Positions 16,834 through 25,307 of a stretch of 43,420 nucleotides of DNA are shown piece after piece. Position 1 is the first letter of the stretch. Each line of letters begins with the position of its first letter. Below the pieces are notes generated by a model, which ran no database searches, was not told where the DNA came from, and saw only the letters and a program-made list of their open reading frames with translations. Both the position numbers and the translations under genes were made by a program. The DNA lies in NCBI GenBank assembly GCA_031398915.1, contig JANNOG010000001.1, forward strand, positions 1 to 43,420. Reading direction: 5' to 3'. This stretch comes from JANNOG01 sp031398915. GTDB taxonomy: Bacteria; Actinomycetota; Actinomycetes; Actinomycetales; JBBAYJ01.

Positions 16834-18147
16834 TCACGGCGAGGGGTAGCGTGCGAACTCGGTCGTGAACCACTCGCTCATGGCTGCCTCGTAGCCGTCG
16901 GGGTCCACGTTCCACTCCCGGGTGTGATCAGCGTCGGTCGGCTCGACGAACGTGACGAGTTCGCGGCGGGCGGTCGCGAACTCGATGGTCGAATCGTTGG
17001 GCACGAACGTGTCGTCTGCCGAGTGGACGATGTAGATCGGGATGTCCGGGACCTCCTCGGCTCTGGTCACCCAGTCGAACCGGTCGAAGTCGATGTCGGC
17101 ACGCCACTCGACGGTGCGGACGGACAACGACGTGAGGAACGAGGGCAGTCCGTACAGCGAACCCTGATAGTCGAAGGTGTCCCGCCAGTCCAGGACCGGC
17201 GCATCGAAGACCAGGCCCGCGATCGAGTCCGCGTGGGTCGAGCGGTCCACCACCTGCAGGGCGATGGCCGCGCCCATCGACCAGCCGGCCAACACCACCT
17301 GCTCGGCGCCGTTGTCGAGGGCGTACCCCACGGCAGCATCGATGTCCCGCCACTCGGTCTCGCCCAGGCCGTACCAGCCGTTCGCGTCAGGTGGTGCTCC
17401 GACGTCGTTGCGATAGGTGGGAACCAGCACGGGATGACCCAACTCGTGCCACATCGGGAGGTAACGGAGGGATTCGTCCACCGACCCTCCTCGACCATGG
17501 ACGAAGACCACCCAGGTGTCGCCGGCCGGGGCGGGTGCGTCGGCGGAAGGTGGCACCAGCCACGTCGGCAGCTCACCGATGTCACTACTCAGCGTGACGT
17601 CGGTGTAGGCGAGGCCGACCGCCTCTGGGCCACCGATGAACACGTCGGAATCGACGTACCCGTCGACACTGGTGCTCGACAGCGTGCCCACCACGTCACG
17701 CCATTCCCGTACGACGACCGTGTCGGTGAGGGCGACCTCGTCGGTCATCATTCCCCAGCCGTCCGGGTGACGGACTGCGTGTACGCCCAGCGACCGGGTC
17801 TGCTCGGACCTGGGCAACTCGATCCCGGCGCCACCGTCGACCGCGCGGACCGGCACCGCCGGCACCGGGTCCTGCACCACGGTCAACGCCACACCCGAGA
17901 AGAACCACGCCACGCCGGCGGCGGACACCAGGGCCAGGACCACGACGAGGCTCGTCACCACGACGATGACCCGGCGCAACACCCGGCCACGACGGCGCGG
18001 CACCGATTCCGTGGTCGTACCGCCGGTCGCGTCGCCGGTCGCGTCGCCGGTCGCGTCGCCGGTCGCGTCGCCGGTCGCGTCGCCGGTCGCGTCGCCGGTC
18101 GTGTCGCCGGGCAAGGCGTCGGGCCGCGCGCTGCTCGCGTCGCTCAC
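16834..18147 (-). CDS. Membrane-anchored alpha/beta hydrolase
   Basis: A 437-residue protein. Residues ~1-45 are a low-complexity cytoplasmic tail containing GDAT tetrapeptide repeats, followed by an Arg-rich stretch and one transmembrane helix (~52-80). The outside part is an alpha/beta hydrolase: oxyanion segment VFVHGRGGS, nucleophile elbow GWSMGAA, acid loop HSADDTFVP and a C-terminal His in TDADHTREW. Substrate unknown; esterase or peptidase-like activity outside the membrane is plausible. The GTG start overlaps the HAD stop upstream (GTGA), so both are coupled. A longer frame upstream is the antisense-free shadow of the HAD gene and is excluded. Confidence 0.85.
   Translation of the reverse strand: MSDASSARPDALPGDTTGDATGDATGDATGDATGDATGDATGGTTTESVPRRRGRVLRRVIVVVTSLVVVLALVSAAGVAWFFSGVALTVVQDPVPAVPVRAVDGGAGIELPRSEQTRSLGVHAVRHPDGWGMMTDEVALTDTVVVREWRDVVGTLSSTSVDGYVDSDVFIGGPEAVGLAYTDVTLSSDIGELPTWLVPPSADAPAPAGDTWVVFVHGRGGSVDESLRYLPMWHELGHPVLVPTYRNDVGAPPDANGWYGLGETEWRDIDAAVGYALDNGAEQVVLAGWSMGAAIALQVVDRSTHADSIAGLVFDAPVLDWRDTFDYQGSLYGLPSFLTSLSVRTVEWRADIDFDRFDWVTRAEEVPDIPIYIVHSADDTFVPNDSTIEFATARRELVTFVEPTDADHTREWNVDPDGYEAAMSEWFTTEFARYPSP
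18021..18104. repeat. 12-bp tandem minisatellite in the hydrolase gene
   Basis: Seven units of CGCCGGTCGCGT: six exact (18021-18092) and one with a single change (18093-18104). On the coding strand each gives Gly-Asp-Ala-Thr. The units are frame-neutral, so gain or loss only changes linker length. Confidence 0.95.
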
Positions 18148-19040
18148 GAGACCACCCGGGCTGGTGCGGGTCGGTGGGTCAGGAGTTCTTCGAGGACAGC
18201 CGCAACGCCGTCCTCGACACACGCCCGCGCGATCGAATCCGCGGCAGCGATCGCGTCCGCGTGACCGTCTGCCATCGCGTACCCACGCCCCGCCCATGAC
18301 AACATCGGAACATCGTTGGGCATGTCGCCGAACGCCACGACGTCGGCCCGTTCGACCCCCAGCAACTCGGCGATCTGCTGCAGACCGGTCGCCTTGTCGA
18401 TGCCGGGCGGGCCCATCTCGACCAACGGGTTGAAGCTGTCCGAGTGGACGGGGACGGTTCGCCCGGACAGCACCACCCTGGCGGCTGCCAACAACACGTC
18501 GCCCGGTCGATCACCTGCCAGAACTCCGACGGGCACTCTGGCCATCAGCTTGACGACGTCGGGGTCGCCGACCAGCAACTCGGGAAGCGATCCCACGACG
18601 ACGTTGGCGCGCGACGGCTCTGGATGAAAGCCCGGCTCGGCACCGAATCGGGTCCCGCATTCCACACCGAACATCACGCCCGGCACACCCGCCCGCAGCC
18701 GAACCGCCCAGTCCACCACGTCGTCGGGGTCGATGACATGGCGCCTCAGCAGTTCCTGGCTGCCGTCGACTCGACCGTTGGGTAGTCGGTAGATCACCGC
18801 GCCGTTGGCGATGACGAGAGCGTCCACCCCGCCCAGCGCGTCGACGACGTCGCTCAGCCAGCGCAGCGGTCGGCCCGTGACCAGCACGATTGCCGTCCCG
18901 CGCCGCCTCGCAGCGGCCATCGCGGCAGATGTTCGGGCCGACACCTCGCTGCCGCGAGTGAGGATCGTCCCGTCGACGTCAGTGGCGATCAGGCGCACCC
19001 CGTCAGTGTGTCCTACGAATCGCTCGCCATCAGGCGCCAT
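18144..19040 (-). CDS. HAD-family (Cof-type) phosphatase
   Basis: A 298-residue HAD hydrolase of the Cof/sugar-phosphatase type. Motif I is DVDGTI (Asp nucleophile at ~21), motif II is VTGRPL, the lysine of motif III is in GIDKATGLQQI and motif IV is FGDMPNDVPML. A large C2-type cap lies between motifs II and III. Such enzymes dephosphorylate sugar phosphates or small phospho-metabolites; the substrate is not predictable. The ATG overlaps a palindrome shared with the divergent padR promoter. A second, related HAD gene lies at 23071-23922. Confidence 0.9.
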   Translation of the reverse strand: MAPDGERFVGHTDGVRLIATDVDGTILTRGSEVSARTSAAMAAARRRGTAIVLVTGRPLRWLSDVVDALGGVDALVIANGAVIYRLPNGRVDGSQELLRRHVIDPDDVVDWAVRLRAGVPGVMFGVECGTRFGAEPGFHPEPSRANVVVGSLPELLVGDPDVVKLMARVPVGVLAGDRPGDVLLAAARVVLSGRTVPVHSDSFNPLVEMGPPGIDKATGLQQIAELLGVERADVVAFGDMPNDVPMLSWAGRGYAMADGHADAIAAADSIARACVEDGVAAVLEELLTHRPAPARVVS

Positions 19041-19078
19041 ACCGGGTATACATAGGCCTCGTCAGCCATACTCGGTAT
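19039..19078. promoter_or_regulatory. Twin palindromic operator, probably PadR-bound
   Basis: Two near-identical 11-bp palindromes, ATACCGGGTAT (19039-19049) and ATACTCGGTAT (19068-19078), lie 29 bp apart in the divergent HAD/padR gap. ATAC/GTAT half-sites are typical of PadR-family operators, which suggests autoregulation of the padR-ABC operon and possibly control of the HAD gene. Confidence 0.7.
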
Positions 19079-19091
19079 GCAAGGGAGTCCA

Positions 19092-19643
19092 GTGTCCATC
19101 CGTCACGCCCTGCTCGCCCTCGTCGCCGAGGAGGCCCGCTACGGGTATCAGCTGCGGACCGAGTTCGAGCGGCGCACGGGTGGGACCTGGCCACTCAACA
19201 TCGGGCAGGTCTACACGACCTTGCAGCGCCTGGAGCGCGACGGGCTGGTGGCCTCGCGCCAGGCCGACGAGGCCGGGGCGGTGGTCTACGAGATCACCAC
19301 GCAGGGCCGGCTACACGTGGACGCGTGGTGGGCCGATCCCGTCCCCCGCACGGCACCGTCACGCGACGAGGCGACGATCAAGCTCGCCATCGCCACATCC
19401 ACTCCCGGAGTCGATGTCGCGGCCCTGGTCCAAGCCCAGCGGCGGGAAACCATCCAGGCATTGCAGCAGCTCACCCGGCTCAAGCGCAGCGGCTCGGGTG
19501 TCGTGCCGGCCCTCGTCCTGGATCGGCTGATCTTCGACGCCGAGGCCGAGGCCCGCTGGCTGGACCACGTCGAGGCGACCCACCAGAACGCCGGCTCGCA
19601 CCACCCGTCCCGGGGCAATCAGCAGAAGGGGGTCACCCGATGA
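19092..19643 (+). CDS. PadR-family transcriptional regulator
   Basis: A 183-residue regulator with an N-terminal PadR winged helix (IRHALLALVAEEARYGYQL; LNIGQVYTTLQRLERDGLV) and a C-terminal helical dimerisation domain (~95-165). The GTG at 19092 is preferred because AAGGGAG lies just upstream; the ATG at 19077 would fall inside the operator palindrome. Its stop overlaps the ATPase gene start (ATGA), so it is co-transcribed with the exporter-type ABC system. PadR regulators next to FtsX-type ABC transporters usually repress them until an antimicrobial or envelope signal binds. Confidence 0.9.
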   Translation: MSIRHALLALVAEEARYGYQLRTEFERRTGGTWPLNIGQVYTTLQRLERDGLVASRQADEAGAVVYEITTQGRLHVDAWWADPVPRTAPSRDEATIKLAIATSTPGVDVAALVQAQRRETIQALQQLTRLKRSGSGVVPALVLDRLIFDAEAEARWLDHVEATHQNAGSHHPSRGNQQKGVTR

Positions 19644-20452
19644 CCGACGCAGACGACGTGACCGACACAGCCGACGTGGACCGATCCGAGGTGCTGGTGC
19701 GGCTGGAGGACGTCCGTCGGATCCACGGTGAGGGCGTCAACCGGGTCGCCGCCCTCGACGGCGTCACGCTGCACGTTCACTCGGGCGAGCTGATCGCGCT
19801 GATGGGCCCGTCGGGCTCGGGCAAGTCCACGCTGCTGCATCTGGCGGGAGGGCTGGACGTCCCGACCACGGGGACGGTGTCCGTGCTGGGCATCCCGGTG
19901 TCGGGGATGAGCAGGACGCGCCTGGCCGCGTTGCGCCGCCGCTGGGTGGGATACGTGTTCCAGGACCTCAACCTGGTGAGCACCCTGACCCTTGCCGAGA
20001 ACGTGGCCCTGCCACTCGAACTCGACGGCATGTCCCGGCAGCGAGCACGCGACCTCGCGTTGCTCACCCTCGACCGGGTCGGGGTGGCTCACCTGGCTGA
20101 CCGGTTCCCCGAGGACGTGTCGGGTGGACAGCGCCAGCGCGGCGCCATCGCGCGCGCCCTGGTCGGCGATCGGCGAATCCTGTTGGCCGACGAGCCGACT
20201 GGGGCGCTCGACTCGGCGACCGGCGACGAGGTGATGGGCGTCATTCGGGCGTTGGTCGACGGCGGAGCTGGGGCCGTCGTCGCCACGCACGACCCGCGGT
20301 TGGCCTCGTGGGCCGATCGCGTCGTCTTCATGCAGGACGGGCGGATCCGCGACGTGACCAGCGCGGTCGCCTCGACGACCAGCTGGCCGTGGGGGACGGC
20401 GAACGAGGACACCGGCGAGATCGCCGCGGTCACGATCGACGACGCGCGATGA
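19640..20452 (+). CDS. ABC transporter ATP-binding protein, LolD/MacB class
   Basis: A 270-residue ATPase. Walker A is GPSGSGKSTLL (~61-71), the signature is SGGQRQRGAIARAL, Walker B is ILLADEPTGALD and the switch His is in VATHD. The DEPTGALDS pattern is typical of the MacB/LolD/FtsE class that works with FtsX-type permeases. It overlaps padR upstream and the permease downstream by ATGA, so the three form a tightly coupled operon. Likely mechanotransmission or export at the membrane rather than import. Confidence 0.93.
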   Translation: MTDADDVTDTADVDRSEVLVRLEDVRRIHGEGVNRVAALDGVTLHVHSGELIALMGPSGSGKSTLLHLAGGLDVPTTGTVSVLGIPVSGMSRTRLAALRRRWVGYVFQDLNLVSTLTLAENVALPLELDGMSRQRARDLALLTLDRVGVAHLADRFPEDVSGGQRQRGAIARALVGDRRILLADEPTGALDSATGDEVMGVIRALVDGGAGAVVATHDPRLASWADRVVFMQDGRIRDVTSAVASTTSWPWGTANEDTGEIAAVTIDDAR

Positions 20453-23082
20453 GCGTCACCGTGAGTCCGCCACGCCCGCAACCCAAGCTGCGGGCCACGC
20501 GCGGCTGGTCGGTCCCGATCCGGCTGGCCTATCGAGACGCCCGCCGTCACCGCGCCCGGAGCCTGCTCGCTGCGCTGATGATCGGTACCCCGGTGCTGTT
20601 GGCGTCGGCATTGGCGACGATTCTCGCCACTGCGGACGTCAGTTTCTCGGAGCGAACACCGGCGACCTTCGGTTCCGGCGACGTGACGGTCTCGCCGGTC
20701 GTGTCGGCGCTGCAACCCGCGGGGTCCCTGGCGGAAACCGGGTCCACGGGGGTCACTCGCGACGAGATCGCGACGATCGTCGGCGACGCTCCACGGTTGG
20801 ACGTGGTGACGGGCTCCATTTTCGCCGCCCTGGGCAACGAGCAGGTACTCAGCCGCATCGTGGTCACTGAACCCGCCTCGCCTATCGCTGTCGGATTGTT
20901 CGATCTGTTGGATGGGTCGCTGCCCGAGAGGCCGGGCGAGGTGGCCGCGTCCCCTGGCCTCCTGGATCGACTCGGCGCGCGAATCGGCGACGAACTCGCG
21001 GTCGACAACCGCAATCTCCGGATCGTGGGCGTGGCCACGACCGCTTATGCGGATCGAACCCGACCGTGGCTGCTTGCCGAAGCATCGACGAACACGCTTG
21101 TCGCGTCCGAGAATCTGGTGGACGCCGCCACCACCACCATTATTGACCTACCTGTACCTGCGACCGGGCGCGAACTGGGCGCGCTTACTGAGGTGGGCGG
21201 TCCAACCGTCACGGTGTTGTCGCGAGCAGACTTCGAGTCGGTCCGGCGAGATCCGCTCTTCGGCCAGGGACCGAGCCCCGCGGCCGCCGGTACTGCCCTC
21301 ACCTTGATCATCATTCAGCTCGCCCTGTTGGCAGGGCCGGCGTTCGCTGTCAGCGTTCGTCAGCAGCAGCTCAGTCTGGCGCAGCTGAGCGCCAATGGAG
21401 CGGACGCACGGGCACTGCGCCGCACCGTCCTGGCACAAGCCCTTGCGCTCGGCGCCGTCGCGGTGCTCATCGGGGCCACGGCCGGGATCGGCCTCGCCGT
21501 TCTGGTCACGGCGCTGGGTCGCAACCTCTGGCCGGGCGGTCTCGGCCCTCTCGAGGTGCGGCTCGACGCCGTCCTGGCGGCCGCGGTGATCGGAGTGGTG
21601 TCCGCGTTGGTGGCCGCCTGGGCGCCCGCGTGGACAGCCGGTCAGACGTCGGTCGTCGGAGCTTTGGGCGCCAGCCGGGGTAGTACCGGCTATCCATGGC
21701 GGCGTGCTCTCGTCGGGGTGTTGGCGTTCGCCGCAGGTAGCAAGCTCTTGGATTTCTTGACGTCGACCAGCGGCCAAGTCTTCTACGCCTCGATCGGTGT
21801 GCTGACCCTCACCGTGGGCGTGCTGCTGGTCGTGCCACTCGCCGTGGCTCTGCTGCTTCCGGTGGGCCGGGTGCTACCGCCAGTGTTCCGCCTGGCCACC
21901 CGCGACGCGGCGCGCGCCGCTAGCCGTTCGGTTGCGGCGATCGGGGCGGTGGCCGCGGCGGCAGGCGGGCTCATCGCCGTGGCCACGTTCTCGACCAGCA
22001 TCGCTGCCTTCGAGAAGTCGACGTACGTCAGTGATCTGCCTGTGGGTACCGCCATTGCCTTTGCTCAATCGGGACCCTCCGGCGCGTCCGTCGACACGTT
22101 GACGACTGCGGTTCAGCAGGTGGTCCCGAACTCACCCACCCGCGAGGTCTCCAGGGCAGCGGATGCGGTGTACACCCTCATCCCTGAGGGCTGTGCGGAA
22201 GAGTGCGATCCACTGTTCGTCGAATCCCCCGCCGTCACGTCCGGGCCGCTCGCCACGATCTCGGAGCCGGCTCGGGATCTTGCTCCACTCCTCGCCGACA
22301 ACGGGCTGGTGATCCCGTCGAACTACTTCCAGGACATCGATCGGTTCGACAAGGGCAAGGCGACACTAACGGCGACCACGCAATCGCCCACGGGTGGAGA
22401 AACGGTGCAGAGCGCCACCGTGACACTCCACCTGGTTCGCGGTGGCCTGACCATCGGTAGTGATATCGCCGTATCCCCGACAACGGCCGACTCCTTGTTG
22501 GGTGCGGTCCCCGATCGCATCATCGTCGGTGACGATGAAGGGGTCGGCCGGCTGAGTAACGACCAGCTCATTCAATTGGCAGGGGCAGTGGAGCAGTTCG
22601 GCGGACGGACCGTTGTCGGAAGAGCGTACGAAGCGGAAACCCAGTGGACCTACCTGATCATCATGGCCGCGGCAATTGTTGCTGTCGTGGCCGGCACCCT
22701 CGCGGCGACGGCGTTGACGTTGACCGACGCCCGCCGTGAGCGGGCAATCGTTGCCGTCGTCGGTGCTCGACCCCTGACGAACCGGCTGACCGCCGGGGCC
22801 ACCGCCCTGGTGATTGCCGTCGTCGGCGGGGTCCTGGGCACAGTCCTCGGTCTGGTGCCGGGGATCTTCGCGTCCCGGACCCAGACCGACTTCTTCTCAG
22901 CCAACAGCTATGGCGTCTCGGGATACGTGGAGCCCACCATCGCCGTGCCGTGGTCGACCATCGCGATGGTCCTCATCGGCCTACCACTGCTGTTGGCACT
23001 GGTGGTCACGCTGGTCTCGCCGGGCCCCAAGGCTCTCGAAGGAGCCCGGCGCCACGGCGCACCGCTCGGGTCAGGCAGCTAG
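20449..23082 (+). CDS. FtsX-type ABC transporter permease (duplicated)
   Basis: An 877-residue permease with about ten predicted transmembrane helices. TM1 is ~40-62 and a large extracytoplasmic region follows (~65-285). Two FtsX cores are present: ~285-420 (LIIIQLALLAGPAFAVSVRQ) and ~735-865 (LIIMAAAIVAVVAGTLAATAL). Extra helices around ~440-500 and a second outside region (~535-730) lie between them. This large, duplicated form is common in actinomycetes. Partner is the upstream ATPase. Substrate unknown; lipoprotein, peptide or antibiotic handling are possible. The 3' end overlaps the convergent HAD gene by 12 bp. Confidence 0.9.
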   Translation: MSVTVSPPRPQPKLRATRGWSVPIRLAYRDARRHRARSLLAALMIGTPVLLASALATILATADVSFSERTPATFGSGDVTVSPVVSALQPAGSLAETGSTGVTRDEIATIVGDAPRLDVVTGSIFAALGNEQVLSRIVVTEPASPIAVGLFDLLDGSLPERPGEVAASPGLLDRLGARIGDELAVDNRNLRIVGVATTAYADRTRPWLLAEASTNTLVASENLVDAATTTIIDLPVPATGRELGALTEVGGPTVTVLSRADFESVRRDPLFGQGPSPAAAGTALTLIIIQLALLAGPAFAVSVRQQQLSLAQLSANGADARALRRTVLAQALALGAVAVLIGATAGIGLAVLVTALGRNLWPGGLGPLEVRLDAVLAAAVIGVVSALVAAWAPAWTAGQTSVVGALGASRGSTGYPWRRALVGVLAFAAGSKLLDFLTSTSGQVFYASIGVLTLTVGVLLVVPLAVALLLPVGRVLPPVFRLATRDAARAASRSVAAIGAVAAAAGGLIAVATFSTSIAAFEKSTYVSDLPVGTAIAFAQSGPSGASVDTLTTAVQQVVPNSPTREVSRAADAVYTLIPEGCAEECDPLFVESPAVTSGPLATISEPARDLAPLLADNGLVIPSNYFQDIDRFDKGKATLTATTQSPTGGETVQSATVTLHLVRGGLTIGSDIAVSPTTADSLLGAVPDRIIVGDDEGVGRLSNDQLIQLAGAVEQFGGRTVVGRAYEAETQWTYLIIMAAAIVAVVAGTLAATALTLTDARRERAIVAVVGARPLTNRLTAGATALVIAVVGGVLGTVLGLVPGIFASRTQTDFFSANSYGVSGYVEPTIAVPWSTIAMVLIGLPLLLALVVTLVSPGPKALEGARRHGAPLGSGS

Positions 23083-23922
23083 CGACTCCGCGAGAACGGA
23101 CCGGAGCCAGGTGGCCAGCCCGTCCTCGGCCACCGAGCCGGTGCTCTCGGTTGCAGCGGCCAGGACCTCGTCCGGGGCATCACCCATCGCTGCCGAACGC
23201 GCGGCCCATTGCAGCATCTCGATGTCGTTGCGGCCGTCGCCGATGGCCCGGGTGCCCGCAATGGACACGTCCAACCGCTGCCGAATGCTTTCCAGTGCCG
23301 TCGCCTTGGTAACTCCCTCGGGGGCGATGTCCAACCAGGCCGTCCAGCCCACCGCGTACGACACGCCGTGCAGGCCCATGCGATGCACGAGTTCCAGGAA
23401 TTCCTCTGGTGTGTGCTCCAACGAGCGGACCACGACGCGCAACGCCTGTCGGTGCATCATCGACTCGAAGCTCTCGACGACGATCTCGCCGGACAGTTCG
23501 CCCTCAGGAAACTCGGCAGTCAAGTATTTGATCTGGTCGACGGCTTCGACTCCGTACAGCGCGGTCGGCAGATATTCGGCGATCAACCGTAACGCCGGAG
23601 CCGGCGAGAACGTCTGCATATCGGCGACCTCCCACCCGTTGGGCAGGTCAGGATCCAGGGTCAGCGTGATTGCGCCGTTGGCGCATACGGCGGTGCCGGT
23701 GCGCAGACCCAGCCGCTGTAGCACCGGCAGCGTGCCGTCGACACTGCGGCCGGTTGCTATCACCAGGTGATGGCGCTCATCGACCTCGGCGATCGCCTCG
23801 CGCACCGCGTCGGTGATGGTGTCGTCGTAGTGCAGGATCGTGCCGTCGATGTCGACACCCACCAGGAGGCGTTCGGGAACAGCGGGCCCAGGCATTCCGG
23901 GTTCTTCGACCACGGGGGTCAT
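23071..23922 (-). CDS. HAD-family phosphatase next to serS
   Basis: A 283-residue Cof-type HAD hydrolase. Motif I is DIDGTI (~25-30), motif II IATGRS, the lysine is in GVTKATALES and motif IV is IGDGRNDIEML. The residue layout parallels the HAD at 18144-19040, so the two are paralogues. The ATG lies 5 nt after the serS stop; the pairing of serS and a HAD phosphatase is common in actinomycetes. Substrate not known. Confidence 0.9.
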   Translation of the reverse strand: MTPVVEEPGMPGPAVPERLLVGVDIDGTILHYDDTITDAVREAIAEVDERHHLVIATGRSVDGTLPVLQRLGLRTGTAVCANGAITLTLDPDLPNGWEVADMQTFSPAPALRLIAEYLPTALYGVEAVDQIKYLTAEFPEGELSGEIVVESFESMMHRQALRVVVRSLEHTPEEFLELVHRMGLHGVSYAVGWTAWLDIAPEGVTKATALESIRQRLDVSIAGTRAIGDGRNDIEMLQWAARSAAMGDAPDEVLAAATESTGSVAEDGLATWLRSVLAESLAA

Positions 23923-23927
23923 CGCCT

Positions 23928-25208
23928 TCAGCCCGCTACCGGTTCGAACACGTCTGTGCCGATCTTGGTGGCCAATGCCGGGGGCACCCGCACGGACCCG
24001 TCCCCCTGCTGGTGGTTCTCCAAGAGGGCGACCAGCCAGCGCGTCGTGGCGAGGGTGCCGTTCAGCGTGGCGACCGGCTCGGTGGGGCTGTCCATGCCGT
24101 CGCGGCGGAATCGGATGTCCAGGCGCCGGGCCTGGTAGGTCGTGCAGTTGGACGTGCTGGTCAGCTCCAACCACCGCTGCTGGCTGGGCAGCCACGCCTC
24201 GCAGTCGTACTTTCGGGCCGCGGACGCGCCCAGGTCGCCGGCGGCGGTGTCGATCACGCGGTAAGGCAGTTCCATGGCGGCGAGCATGCCCTCCTCCCAG
24301 GACAGCAGCCGCTCGTGTTCGGCCTCGGCGTCCGCCGGGTCGCAGAACACGAACATCTCGACCTTGTGGAACTGGTGGACGCGGATGATGCCGCGGGTGT
24401 CGCGACCGTGAGATCCGGCCTCCCGCCGGTAACAGGCTGACCATCCGGCGTAGCGCAGCGGACCCGAGCTCAGGTCGAGGATCTCGTCGGAGTGGTAGCC
24501 CGCGAGCGCAACCTCGCTGGTGCCGACCAGGTACAGGTCGTCGGCGTCCAATCGGTAGACCTCGTCGGCGTGGACGCCCAGGTAGCCGGTGCCCGCCATG
24601 ATCTCTGGGCGCACCAGCGTGGGCGTGACGACCGGAGTGAACCCGGCGGCCAGGGCGGTGTCCATCGCCAGGCTCAGCAGGCCCAGTTCCAGTCGGGCCC
24701 CGGGACCGGTGAGGAAGTAGAACCGGCTGCCCGAGACCTTCGCACCGCGCCCGGTGTCGATCGCCCGCAGCCCCTCACCCAGGGCCAGGTGGTCGGCGAT
24801 GGTGATGCCCTCCGCCGCGAAATCCCTCGGCGACCCGACCTCCTTGACCACGACGTAGTCGTCCGCCCCACCTGATGGGACCGGGTCGAGCACGATGTTG
24901 TCGATACCGCGGATGGCCGCGTCGAAGGTGAGGACCGCGGATTCGGCGTCGACCTCGGCTGCCTTGACCGATTCGGTGAGCTCGCGAGCCTGCGCGACGA
25001 GGGCGGCCTTGGCGTCTCTGGGTGCCGCCGCCACCTCTTTGCCGAACGCCTTCTGCTGAGCGCGCAACCGCTCGAACCTGGTGAGGGCTTCGCGTCGCGC
25101 GACGTCCGCTGCCGCTGCCCGCTCCACGAGGTCGAGATCGGCACCGCGTCGCGTCTGACTGGTTCGGACGAGGTCGGGTTGGTCGCGAATCAGCCGCACG
25201 TCGATCAC
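23928..25208 (-). CDS. serS: Seryl-tRNA synthetase
   Basis: A 426-residue class II synthetase that charges tRNA-Ser. The N-terminal coiled-coil tRNA-binding arm is ~28-105. The catalytic core shows motif 2 (SACYRREAGSHGRDTRGI, then RVHQFHKVEMF), the serine/ATP-binding TSNCTTYQARR and motif 3 (NGTLATTRWLVALLEN). The length is standard. The GTG at 25208 gives the usual IDVRLIR-type N-terminus; upstream open sequence is antisense to the lipid kinase gene. Essential housekeeping gene. Confidence 0.97.
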   Translation of the reverse strand: MIDVRLIRDQPDLVRTSQTRRGADLDLVERAAAADVARREALTRFERLRAQQKAFGKEVAAAPRDAKAALVAQARELTESVKAAEVDAESAVLTFDAAIRGIDNIVLDPVPSGGADDYVVVKEVGSPRDFAAEGITIADHLALGEGLRAIDTGRGAKVSGSRFYFLTGPGARLELGLLSLAMDTALAAGFTPVVTPTLVRPEIMAGTGYLGVHADEVYRLDADDLYLVGTSEVALAGYHSDEILDLSSGPLRYAGWSACYRREAGSHGRDTRGIIRVHQFHKVEMFVFCDPADAEAEHERLLSWEEGMLAAMELPYRVIDTAAGDLGASAARKYDCEAWLPSQQRWLELTSTSNCTTYQARRLDIRFRRDGMDSPTEPVATLNGTLATTRWLVALLENHQQGDGSVRVPPALATKIGTDVFEPVAG

Positions 25209-25295
25209 GATGGCGAGGGTACGGGTCACGCGACCGGGGACGCGGGCTCGTCGGCACCAGCGTGGATCGAACGCGCGCTGACCCGAGGTCGACCC

Positions 25296-25301
25296 TACGG
25301 T
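25296..25301 (+). promoter_or_regulatory. Leaderless-type -10 element for the lipid kinase
   Basis: TACGGT fits the actinobacterial TANNNT -10 and ends 6 nt before the GTG start, so transcription would begin at or next to the start codon. No Shine-Dalgarno is evident. Confidence 0.45.
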
Positions 25302-25307
25302 TAGGCC

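Noticed and set aside
18021..18104. CRISPR-like direct repeats
   Set aside because: Units are 12 bp with no spacers and lie in frame within a coding sequence; no cas genes.
19077..19079. ATG at 19077 as the padR start
   Set aside because: It overlaps the operator palindrome and lacks a ribosome site; GTG 19092 follows AAGGGAG.
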